Positions 16,847 to 25,064 of a stretch of 44,096 bases of DNA are shown here, piece after piece (within the stretch, counting starts at the first letter, position 1; every line of letters starts with the position of its first letter). The translations under genes and the position numbers were made by a program. The stretch is from Thermoguttaceae bacterium (GTDB lineage: Bacteria > Planctomycetota > Planctomycetia > Pirellulales > Thermoguttaceae), in assembly GCA_017939795.1 (NCBI GenBank), contig JAGBAA010000123.1, forward strand, positions 1 to 44,096. The letters are read 5' to 3'. The notes below the pieces were generated by a model. That model did no database searches. It saw only the letters and a list, made by a program, of their open reading frames with translations, and was not told where the DNA came from.

Positions 16847-17758
16847 ATGAAACGACGTCAGTTTCTTGAAAATACGTTAGCGTCAGCTGCTGCAGCGGGA
16901 ATGCTTTCCACCTTCAATTCCCTTTATGCCGCGATGCCGTTTTCCGCGGATCCGGTCGCAGAATTCCAGCTCACTCCGCAGGTCAAAGCATCCCGCATCG
17001 GTCTTGGAACGGGAGTCCGCGGCGGAGGCCGTCAGTGCAATCTGACGCGCATGGACAAAACGAAAGCACTCGATCTGATCCGCTACTGCTATGATCAGGG
17101 GATCCGTTTCTTCGATTGCGCCGACATGTACGGCTCGCACCAGATCGTGGCGGAAGCTCTGGCCGGGAAGCCGCGCGACTCCTATGTTCTGAGCACCAAG
17201 ATCTGGGCTCAGCCTGGCGGAGTTCCGGAAAAAGAACGTCCGACGGCAGACGTGCTGCTTCCGCGTTTCCTGAAAGAGCTGCGCACGGACTACATCGACA
17301 TCGTGCAGCTCCACTGCCTTCACAATACGGAGTGGGTGAACGTCATGGGCTTCCAGTTCGAGCCGCTTGAAAAGCTGAAGCAGCAGGGCGTCATCCGCGC
17401 ACATGGCGTTTCGTGCCATTCGCTCGCAGCAGCACACATGGCGGCAGAAATGCCGTGGGTCGACGTCATGCACGTGCGTCTGAACCCGGAAAACAAGAAA
17501 ATGGACGGAAACTGGGAAGAAAACCTGAAGCTCGTGGAAAAAGCGAAGAAGAACGGAAAAGGTCTCATCGCGATGAAGATCATCGGTGAAGGAACGATCC
17601 GGACTCCGGAAGGACGTAAAGCATCGACCGCCGCCGTCACGCGCCTTCCGGGCATCGACACGATGATCGTCGGCTTCGAAGAACGCCAGCACGTCGATGA
17701 ATTCCTCACGAACGTCCGTGAAACGCTCGCTGAAATGGCGAAAGAACGAGGTGTCTGA
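16847..17758 (+). CDS. Tat-exported aldo/keto reductase
   Basis: 303 residues. The N-terminus KRRQFLENT plus an Ala-rich segment is a twin-arginine signal, so the folded enzyme is predicted to act in the periplasm. The (beta/alpha)8 aldo/keto reductase fold is supported by the catalytic tetrad Asp90, Tyr95, Lys118 and His156 (FFDCADMYG, STKIW, VQLHCLH). These enzymes reduce carbonyls using NADPH, or oxidise the reverse way; exported forms are common in planctomycetes and their substrates are unknown. AAAGGAG precedes the ATG. It stands alone between terminators and converges with asnA. Confidence 0.92.
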   Translation: MKRRQFLENTLASAAAAGMLSTFNSLYAAMPFSADPVAEFQLTPQVKASRIGLGTGVRGGGRQCNLTRMDKTKALDLIRYCYDQGIRFFDCADMYGSHQIVAEALAGKPRDSYVLSTKIWAQPGGVPEKERPTADVLLPRFLKELRTDYIDIVQLHCLHNTEWVNVMGFQFEPLEKLKQQGVIRAHGVSCHSLAAAHMAAEMPWVDVMHVRLNPENKKMDGNWEENLKLVEKAKKNGKGLIAMKIIGEGTIRTPEGRKASTAAVTRLPGIDTMIVGFEERQHVDEFLTNVRETLAEMAKERGV

Positions 17759-17776
17759 AAAAACCAAATGAAATCA

Positions 17777-17815
17777 AAAAAAGAGCACGGGATCAAAGGG
17801 ACCCGTGCTTTTTTG
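17777..17815. terminator. Bidirectional terminator between the aldo/keto reductase and asnA
   Basis: AGCACGGG (17784-17791) pairs with CCCGTGCT (17802-17809), with A runs before and T runs after, so it serves both converging genes. Confidence 0.9.
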
Positions 17816-17888
17816 ATTTACCCGCAGACGCTGCGGAGAGTTGGAATCGCGATTTCCACCGCTGAAACAACTGCACGCGGTCTGGATC

Positions 17889-18914
17889 TTAGAGGAGCGT
17901 CACGCCGGCTTTTGCGTACTCCGTGACCATTTCGTCCGGCCAGATGCCGCAGGCAACTTCGCCGATATGCGCACAGCGGAGCATGAACATGCAGAGACGC
18001 GATTGACCGATCCCGCCGCCCATCGTCTGAGGAAGTTCGCCGTTGAGGAGCATCTGGTGGAACGGCAATTTCGCACGTTCTTCGAAACCGCGGATCTTCA
18101 GCTGACGCAGGAGCGTTTCCGCATCAACGCGGATCCCCATCGAGGAAAGCTCGAATGCCCGGCCGAGGATCGGATTCCAGACCACGATATCGCCGTTGAG
18201 TCCAATGCCGCCGTCTTCCCGCGGCGTCGTCCAGTCGTCGTAGTCCGGAGCGCGTCCGTCATGGATGGTTCCGTCCGAAAGTTCACCGCCGATGCCGATG
18301 ATGAAGATCGCGCCATACTTTTTGCAGAATTCCGTTTCACGTTCCAGCGGCGTTTTTTCGGGATAGGCCGACCGAAGTTCTTCCGTCGTGACGAACGTGA
18401 TCTCTTCCGGCAGGATCGGCGTGATCGCCGGATAGTGCGACGCGATAAAACGCTCCGTTTCCGCGAGGACCGCATAGATCTTCCGGACCGCGGCTTTCAG
18501 GGTCTCCGTGTTGCGGTCTTCCGGACGAATGACCTGGCACCAGTCCCACTGATCGACGTAGAAACTGTGAATATAGTCGAGCGTTTCATCTGGACGGATC
18601 GCGTTCATGTCTGTGTAGAGACCTTCGCCGGGCTGGAATCCGTAACGGCGCAAAGCAAAACGCTTCCATTTCGCGAGCGACTGCACGAGTTCCGCCTCGC
18701 AATCTGCCTGCTTCACGTAGAACGAAACCGGTTTTTCCACACCGTTCAGGTCGTCGTTCAGTCCCATTTTGCTCTTGACGAAAAGCGGGGCCGTGACGCG
18801 CTGAAGACCGACATGTTTGGCCAGCTCACTTTCGAAATGGTCTTTCAGCATTTTGATGGCGCGTTCTCTTTCGCGCAGACCGAGCAGTGACTGATAGCCA
18901 GCGGGAATGGTCAT
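17889..18914 (-). CDS. asnA: Aspartate--ammonia ligase (ammonia-dependent asparagine synthetase)
   Basis: 341 residues, close to the usual 330. AsnA is a class II aminoacyl-tRNA-synthetase-like enzyme that makes asparagine from aspartate, ammonia and ATP in the cytoplasm. Family marks include VTAPLFV near the start, GLNDDLNGVEKPVSF, KWKRFAL, DQWDWCQVI, and the C-terminal GGGIGQSRLCMFML ATP-binding loop. Its ATG overlaps the stop of the upstream ClC gene in ATGA, so it is probably translated by coupling from the same mRNA. There is no obvious functional link between the two. Transcription ends at the hairpin at 17777-17815. Confidence 0.96.
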   Translation of the reverse strand: MTIPAGYQSLLGLRERERAIKMLKDHFESELAKHVGLQRVTAPLFVKSKMGLNDDLNGVEKPVSFYVKQADCEAELVQSLAKWKRFALRRYGFQPGEGLYTDMNAIRPDETLDYIHSFYVDQWDWCQVIRPEDRNTETLKAAVRKIYAVLAETERFIASHYPAITPILPEEITFVTTEELRSAYPEKTPLERETEFCKKYGAIFIIGIGGELSDGTIHDGRAPDYDDWTTPREDGGIGLNGDIVVWNPILGRAFELSSMGIRVDAETLLRQLKIRGFEERAKLPFHQMLLNGELPQTMGGGIGQSRLCMFMLRCAHIGEVACGIWPDEMVTEYAKAGVTLL

Positions 18915-20323
18915 GATTTTCTCTCCTGGAAAAAACGATTTTGAATGTCTGAAGCGACGTGAATTGAATTTTTAGTCAGAAACGCTCTGCGAAGCTGCGA
19001 AGTGCCCCGGTTTTCTGTTTCAATCGCACAGAATGCCAGAAACGCAGCGAAACAGAACCAGCCGATCCCCGCTCCCCAAAAAAGTTCCAGTGCAAGGAAC
19101 GCCGCAGCGATAGGGCAGCGGACGACGACGGCGAAAAGGACGATGAGACCAACAGCCGCAGCAAACGCAGGCTCAAGGCCAAGCCAAGGTGCGAGCACAC
19201 AGCCAAGCGCAGCCCCGGAGAAGAATGCGGGAACGATCTGCCCGCCCTTGAATCCGATCCCAAGAGCGAGTGCCGTGAATCCGATCTTGAGGCAGAAATC
19301 CCAGTTTCCGGCTTCACCGAGCAGCGCGTTCTGAATGTTGACGAAACCGGCTCCGCAAAAGGTCTGCGTCCTGCACCCAAGCGTCAGCAAGACCAGAAGC
19401 AGACCTCCAAGCCCCATCGCCAAAAAACGATTCGGGCAAAACCGGTCAGTAAGACGTTCAATGCATTTCAAAAGGCGGCAAAATGCGATCCCCGCCAGGA
19501 CACAGAGCAGAGAAAGCAGAAAAACACGAAACGCCGTCTGCATCGAAAAAGCCGGCACTGCCTCCGCAAGGGAGAATCGGCAGGGCGGCACGCCAAGCCA
19601 ATGGGTGATCCCACAGGAAAAGAAAGAGGCCGCCAAACAAAAAACGAGTGCCGTGAGTCCTCCAAATCGGCAGCGTTCCAGCACAAAAACTGCCGCAGCG
19701 GCAGGCGTCCCCAAAAGTGGTGCAAACGCACCGGCCATGGCACACAAAATGACTAGCGAAAGATCTTTTCCCGAAAGATGAAACCAGCGCGCAAAGTGTG
19801 CTCCGATCCCGCCGCCGAGGAGAATGGATGCCCCCTCACATCCGACGGAAGCTCCGCAAAGATGCGAAAGGACCGACGCAGTGTAGATCAGCGGCGCAAG
19901 AAATGGCGGAACTTCCGAAGACGCACTTCCTTTCGCAGAAGAAAACGAAAGGGAACTTTCGGCAGTGTTTCCGACGGACTTTTTCCCATGGACAGCATCC
20001 GTCAGCAAAGTCAGTTCTCCGCGATGGCAAACATGGCAGACCCGGTAAAGGTACGCAATGAGCAGACCGGAAACAGGCAGTCCGAAAAGCAGCGCAGGAT
20101 ACTCCGTACGCACGGCATTGGCCCAGGAAACGCTCAGTCGAAAAAAAGCTCCGGCGAATCCTGCAGGAACGGCCGCAAGGAGCGAAATCAGAAAAATCTC
20201 CGCCAGATGCACGCCATGATGTCCGAATGACGACAAAAAATCCTCATGCCGGCGGCTGGAAAGTTTCTGCCCCGGAAAAGGATGCGTCAGGGAAAAGGAA
20301 TGGACTTCGGATCTGAAAGACAT
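18911..20323 (-). CDS. ClC-family anion transporter, resembling the fluoride (CLC-F) branch
   Basis: About 470 residues from the ATG at 20323; a TTG 36 bases further upstream would fall before the predicted transcription start. Some ten hydrophobic helices are visible. ClC marks are present: GASVGCEGASI, the counterpart of GREGP with the gating Glu kept but Arg replaced by Cys, and GIGFKGGQIVPAFFSGAALG. The second motif with KIGFTALALG resembles the CLC-F group, which expels fluoride by H+ antiport, more than classic chloride exchangers; this sub-assignment is inference from remembered motifs. No CBS domains. Overlaps asnA by four bases. Promoter at 20363-20390. No fluoride riboswitch is visible in the short leader. 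Confidence 0.8.
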   Translation of the reverse strand: MSFRSEVHSFSLTHPFPGQKLSSRRHEDFLSSFGHHGVHLAEIFLISLLAAVPAGFAGAFFRLSVSWANAVRTEYPALLFGLPVSGLLIAYLYRVCHVCHRGELTLLTDAVHGKKSVGNTAESSLSFSSAKGSASSEVPPFLAPLIYTASVLSHLCGASVGCEGASILLGGGIGAHFARWFHLSGKDLSLVILCAMAGAFAPLLGTPAAAAVFVLERCRFGGLTALVFCLAASFFSCGITHWLGVPPCRFSLAEAVPAFSMQTAFRVFLLSLLCVLAGIAFCRLLKCIERLTDRFCPNRFLAMGLGGLLLVLLTLGCRTQTFCGAGFVNIQNALLGEAGNWDFCLKIGFTALALGIGFKGGQIVPAFFSGAALGCVLAPWLGLEPAFAAAVGLIVLFAVVVRCPIAAAFLALELFWGAGIGWFCFAAFLAFCAIETENRGTSQLRRAFLTKNSIHVASDIQNRFFQERKS

Positions 20324-20362
20324 ACGGCACCCGCCAAATGAAAAAACCGCAATTTTCAAAAG

Positions 20363-20390
20363 ATTTTACCAGATATTAAAAATTTTTCAA
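20363..20390 (-). promoter_or_regulatory. Promoter of the ClC-asnA unit
   Basis: Minus strand: TTGAAA (20385-20390), 16-base spacer, TAAAAT (20363-20368). A small palindrome (AACGG, ATTTA loop, CCGTT, 20400-20414) lies just upstream of the -35 and could be an operator. Confidence 0.6.
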
Positions 20391-20473
20391 GGAGTACCGA
20401 ACGGATTTACCGTTAGGATCTGCAAAAATTTCAGCTCATCCGGGAAGATGTTTTCGGGTCGCTCCATAAATTC

Positions 20474-20530
20474 CACCACTGAAATCACAGAAAATACGCA
20501 GAAACACACTGAAAGGGAACACGAAATTCC
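20474..20530 (+). repeat. Degenerate 9-bp array (CAC-N-GAAAN)
   Basis: Consecutive units CACTGAAAT, CACAGAAAA, TACGCAGAAA, CACACTGAAAG and ACACGAAAT. The period is 9-11 bases. It runs into repeat copy E. Confidence 0.6.
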
Positions 20531-20556
20531 CCAAAAGAAACCAAATACATAAAAGC

Positions 20557-20573
20557 ATCAAAAAGTTTTGAAG
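20557..20573 (+). repeat. Multi-hairpin intergenic repeat, copy E (core only)
   Basis: ATCAAAAAGTTTTGAAG, matching the ATCAAAAAG end of the family, followed by AAAGCCGAAAG rather than the full stem. It is preceded by the 9-bp array, as copy F is. Confidence 0.5.
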
Positions 20574-20631
20574 ACCGAAAGCCGAAAGAAAAAGCGGCAA
20601 AAGTCACTGCGTGACTGGATCACCGCACGCC

Positions 20632-20744
20632 AAATTCCCCTCTTTCGGAGGGATGGCGAGTGAAGCGAGACGGGGTGGTTCGAGAGACTCGGCATTTCAG
20701 ACCACCCCGACCCTGCGGGGCACCCCTCCATTGGAGGGGAATTT
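20632..20744. repeat. 113-bp element with terminal inverted repeats
   Basis: Ends are AAATTCCCCTC (20632-20642) and GAGGGGAATTT (20734-20744), perfect 11-bp inverted repeats. Inside, GGGGTGGT (20672-20679) pairs with ACCACCCC (20701-20708), and CCCCTCC-ATT-GGAGGGG forms a perfect hairpin near the right end. The whole element could fold into one branched structure. It looks like a miniature mobile or palindromic repeat. No target-site duplication is obvious. Confidence 0.75.
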
Positions 20745-20844
20745 TTGAAGTTCGCCATTCCTGAAACCCACACCAACTCCCGGCGAAAGCGCGGACGCAC
20801 ACTCCCAAAATGAAGCGGCCAGCAAGCCTCGGCGGGCAGGCGAA

Positions 20845-22680
20845 CTACTTCTTCAGGACCGTGTAGGCCATCGGTCTGACGGTCTGTCCTTCATACACAA
20901 AGTCTGTTTCCGAGTAATTGCAGATGATCTGCGTCCCGTTCGAGAACACAGAGCGGAATATCCCGGGCGCGATTTCGGAATGGTCGTTGAGGAACTCGTA
21001 CTGAAGTTCTTTCATTGACTCAAATTCATCGTATCCTTTTTTGATCGCCGCGACGGACTGCCGGAGGATCTCATCCGTTCCGCACTCGATGTCTGCGTCT
21101 CCCATCCAGTTTTTTCCGGTACTTCGAAATTTACTGTAGAAGTAGAACATCGGCCGTCCTCCGAATTCAACGAGCTTCATTTTCGTGAGCGGATCCTTGA
21201 TCGTGTAGTTCGTCGTCGCGCAGTACGGATTGTTCAAAACGATCCCATTGTACACGATGTGCCAGAACGGTACGTGCCGATCGACGAGATTCGGAAGAGG
21301 AGTGCCCGGATTGTAGAAGCTGATATACAGCGCGTAGTCCAGATTCGAGACCGCATAGTCGAACCCGCCCTCAGACCCCATTCCGCCAAGGTCTTTCTGC
21401 GTTTTGGCGAAGATCTCGCGGGTCCATTTTGCAAAATCCTCTTTCGTCGCCGGGTGATCCGAACTATGGCAGGTACGCGGATTCACGGTCGAATAGACGT
21501 CAATGTAGTGGATCCCGCGGAAACCGCACGCTGAGAGAGCCGGAAAATCTTCTTTCGGAAACCGCTTAAACATGCATTCGGGGCACGTCTCGTACATTGC
21601 GCCGCCGCCCCACGTCGTGTACGTGTTCGTGTTTCCGTCCTTCTTGCGCAGGAGGAAATTTTCGTCCCAGCGTCCTCCAAGATGCGAGACGCTGTACGCA
21701 TCGGAGTAGTTCGTATGGCAGACGATCTGGTATCCGTTGGTCTGCGCGTACCGGACGGCTTCCTTAAGTTTTTCCGTTCCTCCGAGACGCGGATCTGCCG
21801 GAAATATCTGCGGGTAGCGTCCATCATGTCCCCCGATATTCCAGCCGACGAGGCAGAATTCGGCCTTTTTGATCCCCTGACGCTTAAATTCGTCCACGAT
21901 CTCCTTGAATCGGTCAAACGTAATGGCCGGCTTCATTTCCGGCTCATTTTCCGCCGTCTGCTCCTTCACAGGAGACGGGACCGGCTTCCAGCCCATGCGG
22001 ACGCGGATCTCCATCGCTTCGGCTGCGTATTTCAGTTCCGGACGCCCCGCGATCTTCTCTTTCAACGGCTTCACCTCACCGCGCGCAAGCTGCCAGTTTC
22101 GGTAAACACGTGCCATGTCGGCGTACTCGGCAGACTGCGGAAGAAGGTGGAATTCAAGCTGAATGTCCGAGTAAATTCTGTCGTTCACCAGATTGGAGAG
22201 GTCATACGACGGGAAAACGCGGTACTTACCGTCCCGCAGGTCGCAGAACTGACGCGCTTCATATCGCAGGCCGGTCATGATGACGGCCATCGCACCGCGG
22301 GGGGTCTTCACGCCGAAGGTCGGCATGACGACGTGCGAATTCACGTACCGGGCATTCTCACGTTCTTTGAATGTACCGTACATCCCGTTGCAGAACACGA
22401 AAAATCCGTCTTCACCCGCCTTCGCGTTCGCCCACGGATGGTGGACCTCAAGATAGCGCGTACCTTTCGGGATCGACGCGGCAGGAATGGTCAGATACTG
22501 AACGTTTCCTTTCTGTTCCAGAGAGATATTGTGCGTCTCGGCAGGACGGTTGGCTTCCGGCGCGAAGATCAGCGTATACCGCGCCTCGGCAGGTCCCTGG
22601 ATCGCATCCAAATCCTCTTTCGCGAAAGATGGAAGCGCAAAACTGAAAAAGAACGCAAGTGCCAAAAACAGTTTCTTCAT
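20845..22680 (-). CDS. Secreted glycosidase-like protein (TIM-barrel, DUF5696/GH101-like)
   Basis: 611 residues with a clear Sec signal peptide (about 1-20, LPSFAK). Residues about 25-220 form a beta-rich N-terminal region. From about 255 a TIM-barrel-like domain starts (FKEIVDEFKRQGIKKAEFCL). It contains GGHDGRYPQIFPADPRLGG and CHTNYSDAY, a pattern I associate with DUF5696 and GH101-type alpha-glycosidases. IHYIDVYS places Asp394 and GMGSEGG places Glu437 where a nucleophile and an acid/base would be expected; that reading is inference. A beta-sandwich tail ends the protein. It probably acts on host or plant glycans outside the cytoplasm. AGGAGGAG precedes the ATG. The promoter is at 22798-22826, and the leader contains two long C runs. 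Confidence 0.65.
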   Translation of the reverse strand: MKKLFLALAFFFSFALPSFAKEDLDAIQGPAEARYTLIFAPEANRPAETHNISLEQKGNVQYLTIPAASIPKGTRYLEVHHPWANAKAGEDGFFVFCNGMYGTFKERENARYVNSHVVMPTFGVKTPRGAMAVIMTGLRYEARQFCDLRDGKYRVFPSYDLSNLVNDRIYSDIQLEFHLLPQSAEYADMARVYRNWQLARGEVKPLKEKIAGRPELKYAAEAMEIRVRMGWKPVPSPVKEQTAENEPEMKPAITFDRFKEIVDEFKRQGIKKAEFCLVGWNIGGHDGRYPQIFPADPRLGGTEKLKEAVRYAQTNGYQIVCHTNYSDAYSVSHLGGRWDENFLLRKKDGNTNTYTTWGGGAMYETCPECMFKRFPKEDFPALSACGFRGIHYIDVYSTVNPRTCHSSDHPATKEDFAKWTREIFAKTQKDLGGMGSEGGFDYAVSNLDYALYISFYNPGTPLPNLVDRHVPFWHIVYNGIVLNNPYCATTNYTIKDPLTKMKLVEFGGRPMFYFYSKFRSTGKNWMGDADIECGTDEILRQSVAAIKKGYDEFESMKELQYEFLNDHSEIAPGIFRSVFSNGTQIICNYSETDFVYEGQTVRPMAYTVLKK

Positions 22681-22797
22681 GAGATCTCCTCCTGATGAGT
22701 TGGGGGGGCTGTTGGGGGGCAGTGTCCGCAGAAATGAAAATCGGCACAGTAAAACGCCGAAAATCCACCTGAAACACTCAGAAATTTGAATTCTCTA

Positions 22798-22826
22798 ATT
22801 TTAACCGGAATAAAACCAAAAGTCAA
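22798..22826 (-). promoter_or_regulatory. Promoter of the glycosidase-like gene
   Basis: Minus strand: TTGACT (22821-22826), 17-base spacer, TAAAAT (22798-22803). The leader is about 110 bases. Confidence 0.75.
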
Positions 22827-22859
22827 GGGGGCAGAAGAAAGGAAAAGAAAAAATCTGAA

Positions 22860-22908
22860 GGAGGAGCGTTTAAAATCACTCCTCCTCCAAACCTCTTTCT
22901 AAAATGCT
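22860..22908 (-). repeat. Multi-hairpin intergenic repeat, copy C (degenerate)
   Basis: GGAGGAG (22860-22866) pairs with CTCCTCC (22879-22885), then CTAAAATGCTTTTTGAG, a decayed form of the TCAAAAACTTTTTGA core. It ends about 32 bases from the thiC stop in the same polarity as copies A, B and D. Confidence 0.6.
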
Positions 22909-22939
22909 TTTTGAGACCGCGAACTCATACTGTCCAACA

Positions 22940-24250
22940 TCAGTTTTGAGGATCCGTTCCCATGTCGCGGATGGCATTCTGCGAATTACGGATCGAGCAG
23001 AACTTCGGCCCGCACATCGAGCAGTACTCGTGATGCGACCCGGAGCGGACGATCGATTCCTCGTGCATCCTCTTTGCCGTTTCAGGATCAAGGGAAAGCT
23101 CAAACTGCTTCGGCCAGTCAAACGCATAGCGGGCACGGCTCATCTCATCATCACGGTCCTGAGCGTGCGGGCGGTGACGCGCAATGTCCGCAGCGTGCGC
23201 CGCGATCTTATGCGCAATGACGCCGGCTCGGACGTCGTCGATGTTCGGCAGGCCAAGGTGTTCCTTCGGCGTAACGTAGCAGAGCATCGAAACGCCATGG
23301 TACGCCGCGAGAGTTCCGCCGATCGCGCTGGTAATGTGGTCGTACCCCGCCCCAATGTCGCAGACCAGCGGACCAAGGACGTAGAACGGAGCCTCATGGC
23401 ACCATTCCTTCTGATTCTTTACGTTCATTTCGATCTGGTCGACCGGCACATGACCAGGGCCTTCGATCATGACCTGGCATCCGTGCTCCCACGCCTTAAG
23501 AGTCAGCTCGCCCATGACTTTCAGCTCGGCAAACTGCGCCTCGTCGGAAGCGTCCGCGATACACCCGGGACGCAGACCGTCACCGAGACTCCACGTGACG
23601 TCGTACGCGGCGAGGATCTCGCACATTTCGTCAAAATGCGTGTAGAACGGGTTCTCTTCCTTGTGGACCGCCATCCACTGCGCGACGAGCGAGCCGCCGC
23701 GTGAAACGATCCCCAAGGTCCGCTTCGCAGCCAACGGCACCATGTCCTTCAGAAGCGCACAATGGACCGTCATGTAGTCCACGCCCTGCTGTGCCTGAAA
23801 TTCAATGATGCGGAGGAAATCTTCCGCCGTCATGTCCTCGATCTTCTCCAGCTCCTCGGCGACCTGATAAATCGGAACCGTCCCGATCGCCACGTTGATG
23901 CCGTCGATGATCGCCTGGCGGATCTCATTGATCTGCGCACCGGTCGAAAGGTCCATGACCGTGTCCGCACCGCATTCGACCGCACAGCGCACCTTGGCCA
24001 GTTCGCAGCAGATGTCGCTCTGGATCGGCGAGTTTCCAAGATTCGCGTTGATCTTCGTCCGGCATGAGATCCCGATCCCCGCAGGTACGAGACCTTTTTC
24101 AAGATGGATCCGGTTCGCCGGGATCACGAGCCGACCGCGTGCGATCTCATCGCGGATCGTTTCGACAGGAAGGTACTCCTGACGGGCCACGTGTTCCATT
24201 TCCGGCGTGATGCGGCCGGCCAGCGCTTCAGTTCGTTGGGTCATGTGCAT
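22940..24250 (-). CDS. thiC: Phosphomethylpyrimidine synthase (radical SAM, thiamine biosynthesis)
   Basis: About 436 residues. ThiC rearranges aminoimidazole ribotide to hydroxymethylpyrimidine phosphate, the pyrimidine half of thiamine. The family is marked by [39 protein letters not shown] and ITSAIGG. The C-terminal CX2CX4C (counted as Cys413, 416 and 421 from a possible GTG at 24259) binds the 4Fe-4S cluster. I prefer the ATG at 24250; GTG at 24259 and ATG at 24244 are also possible, and none has a strong Shine-Dalgarno sequence. It is monocistronic, with promoter TTGACT-16-TAAGAT at 24303. No TPP riboswitch is visible in the short leader, which is unusual for thiC. A 72-bp near-copy of its 3' end lies at 9721-9792. 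Confidence 0.97.
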   Translation of the reverse strand: MHMTQRTEALAGRITPEMEHVARQEYLPVETIRDEIARGRLVIPANRIHLEKGLVPAGIGISCRTKINANLGNSPIQSDICCELAKVRCAVECGADTVMDLSTGAQINEIRQAIIDGINVAIGTVPIYQVAEELEKIEDMTAEDFLRIIEFQAQQGVDYMTVHCALLKDMVPLAAKRTLGIVSRGGSLVAQWMAVHKEENPFYTHFDEMCEILAAYDVTWSLGDGLRPGCIADASDEAQFAELKVMGELTLKAWEHGCQVMIEGPGHVPVDQIEMNVKNQKEWCHEAPFYVLGPLVCDIGAGYDHITSAIGGTLAAYHGVSMLCYVTPKEHLGLPNIDDVRAGVIAHKIAAHAADIARHRPHAQDRDDEMSRARYAFDWPKQFELSLDPETAKRMHEESIVRSGSHHEYCSMCGPKFCSIRNSQNAIRDMGTDPQN

Positions 24251-24302
24251 TTTCTTCACTCAAAAAGGAATTCTGCAAAAATTTTGGGGTCAAATTTCCT
24301 TA

Positions 24303-24330
24303 ATCTTACTCCATTTTGGAAAAAAGTCAA
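24303..24330 (-). promoter_or_regulatory. Promoter of thiC
   Basis: Minus strand: TTGACT (24325-24330), 16-base spacer, TAAGAT (24303-24308). The leader is only about 45 bases, too short for a TPP riboswitch. Confidence 0.7.
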
Positions 24331-24377
24331 CCCCACCGGAGACGATTGCGCGAAATTTCAGCGAGTTTTCCGCGTCT

Positions 24378-24990
24378 TCAGCGGCAGGATCGGTATTCAG
24401 CTGCCGGCTGGCCCCTTTTGGTATTTTTTCCACATTCTTTCGGATCGGAAAGCACCCAGGAACCATCACGTTTACTGCCTTGACGGAAAAGCAGATTTTT
24501 TTCCCGTAATGAATCCATCATACGCTTTATCGTCCGTTCCGATTTTTTTATTTCGGCCGCAAGCTGTTTTTGGGTGGTTTTAGGGGCTTTGGCGAGAATG
24601 CTTAAAATAGCTCGTTCCTCCAAAGTGACATTTTGGCACTTTGAAATGGCACTTTGAATTTTCATTTCCTGATCCCAGCGAATATGGCAAAACCGATCTT
24701 TCAGTTCATGCTGACCATTGAAAAGTAAATTTTCAAAGAAGCGTTCCAAAAAAACAGTAGTGGAGGCTATGTTCTGCTGGTAATTATTATAATTGGCCCG
24801 CACGAGTGCATTACGGAAATACCATGAGTGATTCCGGAAAGGTTCATTGCTGACCGAAAAACCGAATTGACGCAGATATTTGATCGCAAACACGGCCATC
24901 GTTCGAGTGTTTCCTTCCATGAAGGGATGGATCTGCCACAGCCCGGAGATAAACCGGACCATGTGTTTCACCGAATCCTCAATTAGGGAC
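24378..24990 (-). pseudogene. Fic/DOC protein with winged-helix tail, N-terminally truncated
   Basis: The open frame (nominal GTG start at 24971) encodes 197 residues. It begins just before the Fic active-site helix: FISGLWQIHPFMEGNTRT, a form of the HPFxxGNxR catalytic motif. Helices typical of Fic proteins follow (FRNHSWYFRNALVRANYNNY), then a C-terminal winged helix-turn-helix (about 120-175, TQKQLAAEIKKSERTIKRMM). Complete relatives have a further 100 or more N-terminal residues, including the substrate and often the inhibitory segment. Here the frame is closed by TAG just upstream, so that part is missing. Fic enzymes transfer AMP to protein hydroxyls. The fragment could still be expressed (TTGCGG-17-TAAAAT lies ahead), but it is most likely decaying. 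Confidence 0.75.
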
Positions 24991-25064
24991 CATCTCTATT
25001 CCTGATTTTATACCATGTTCAAGGAATCCGCAAGTAGTCCCTCCGGAAATTTCAATAAAAAGGT

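Larger units (their letters stand above)
20391..20844. other. Repeat-rich intergenic region
   Basis: No gene. It holds a degenerate 9-bp array (20474-20530), hairpin-repeat copy E (20557-20573) and a 113-bp element with terminal inverted repeats (20632-20744), followed by about 100 bases of GC-rich DNA without further structure. Confidence 0.6.

Noticed and set aside
20324..20440. Fluoride riboswitch upstream of the ClC gene
   Set aside because: The predicted leader is only about 35 bases, and the crcB-motif sequence is not present.
24250..24377. TPP riboswitch upstream of thiC
   Set aside because: No THI-box sequence or characteristic pairing; a compact promoter occupies the region.
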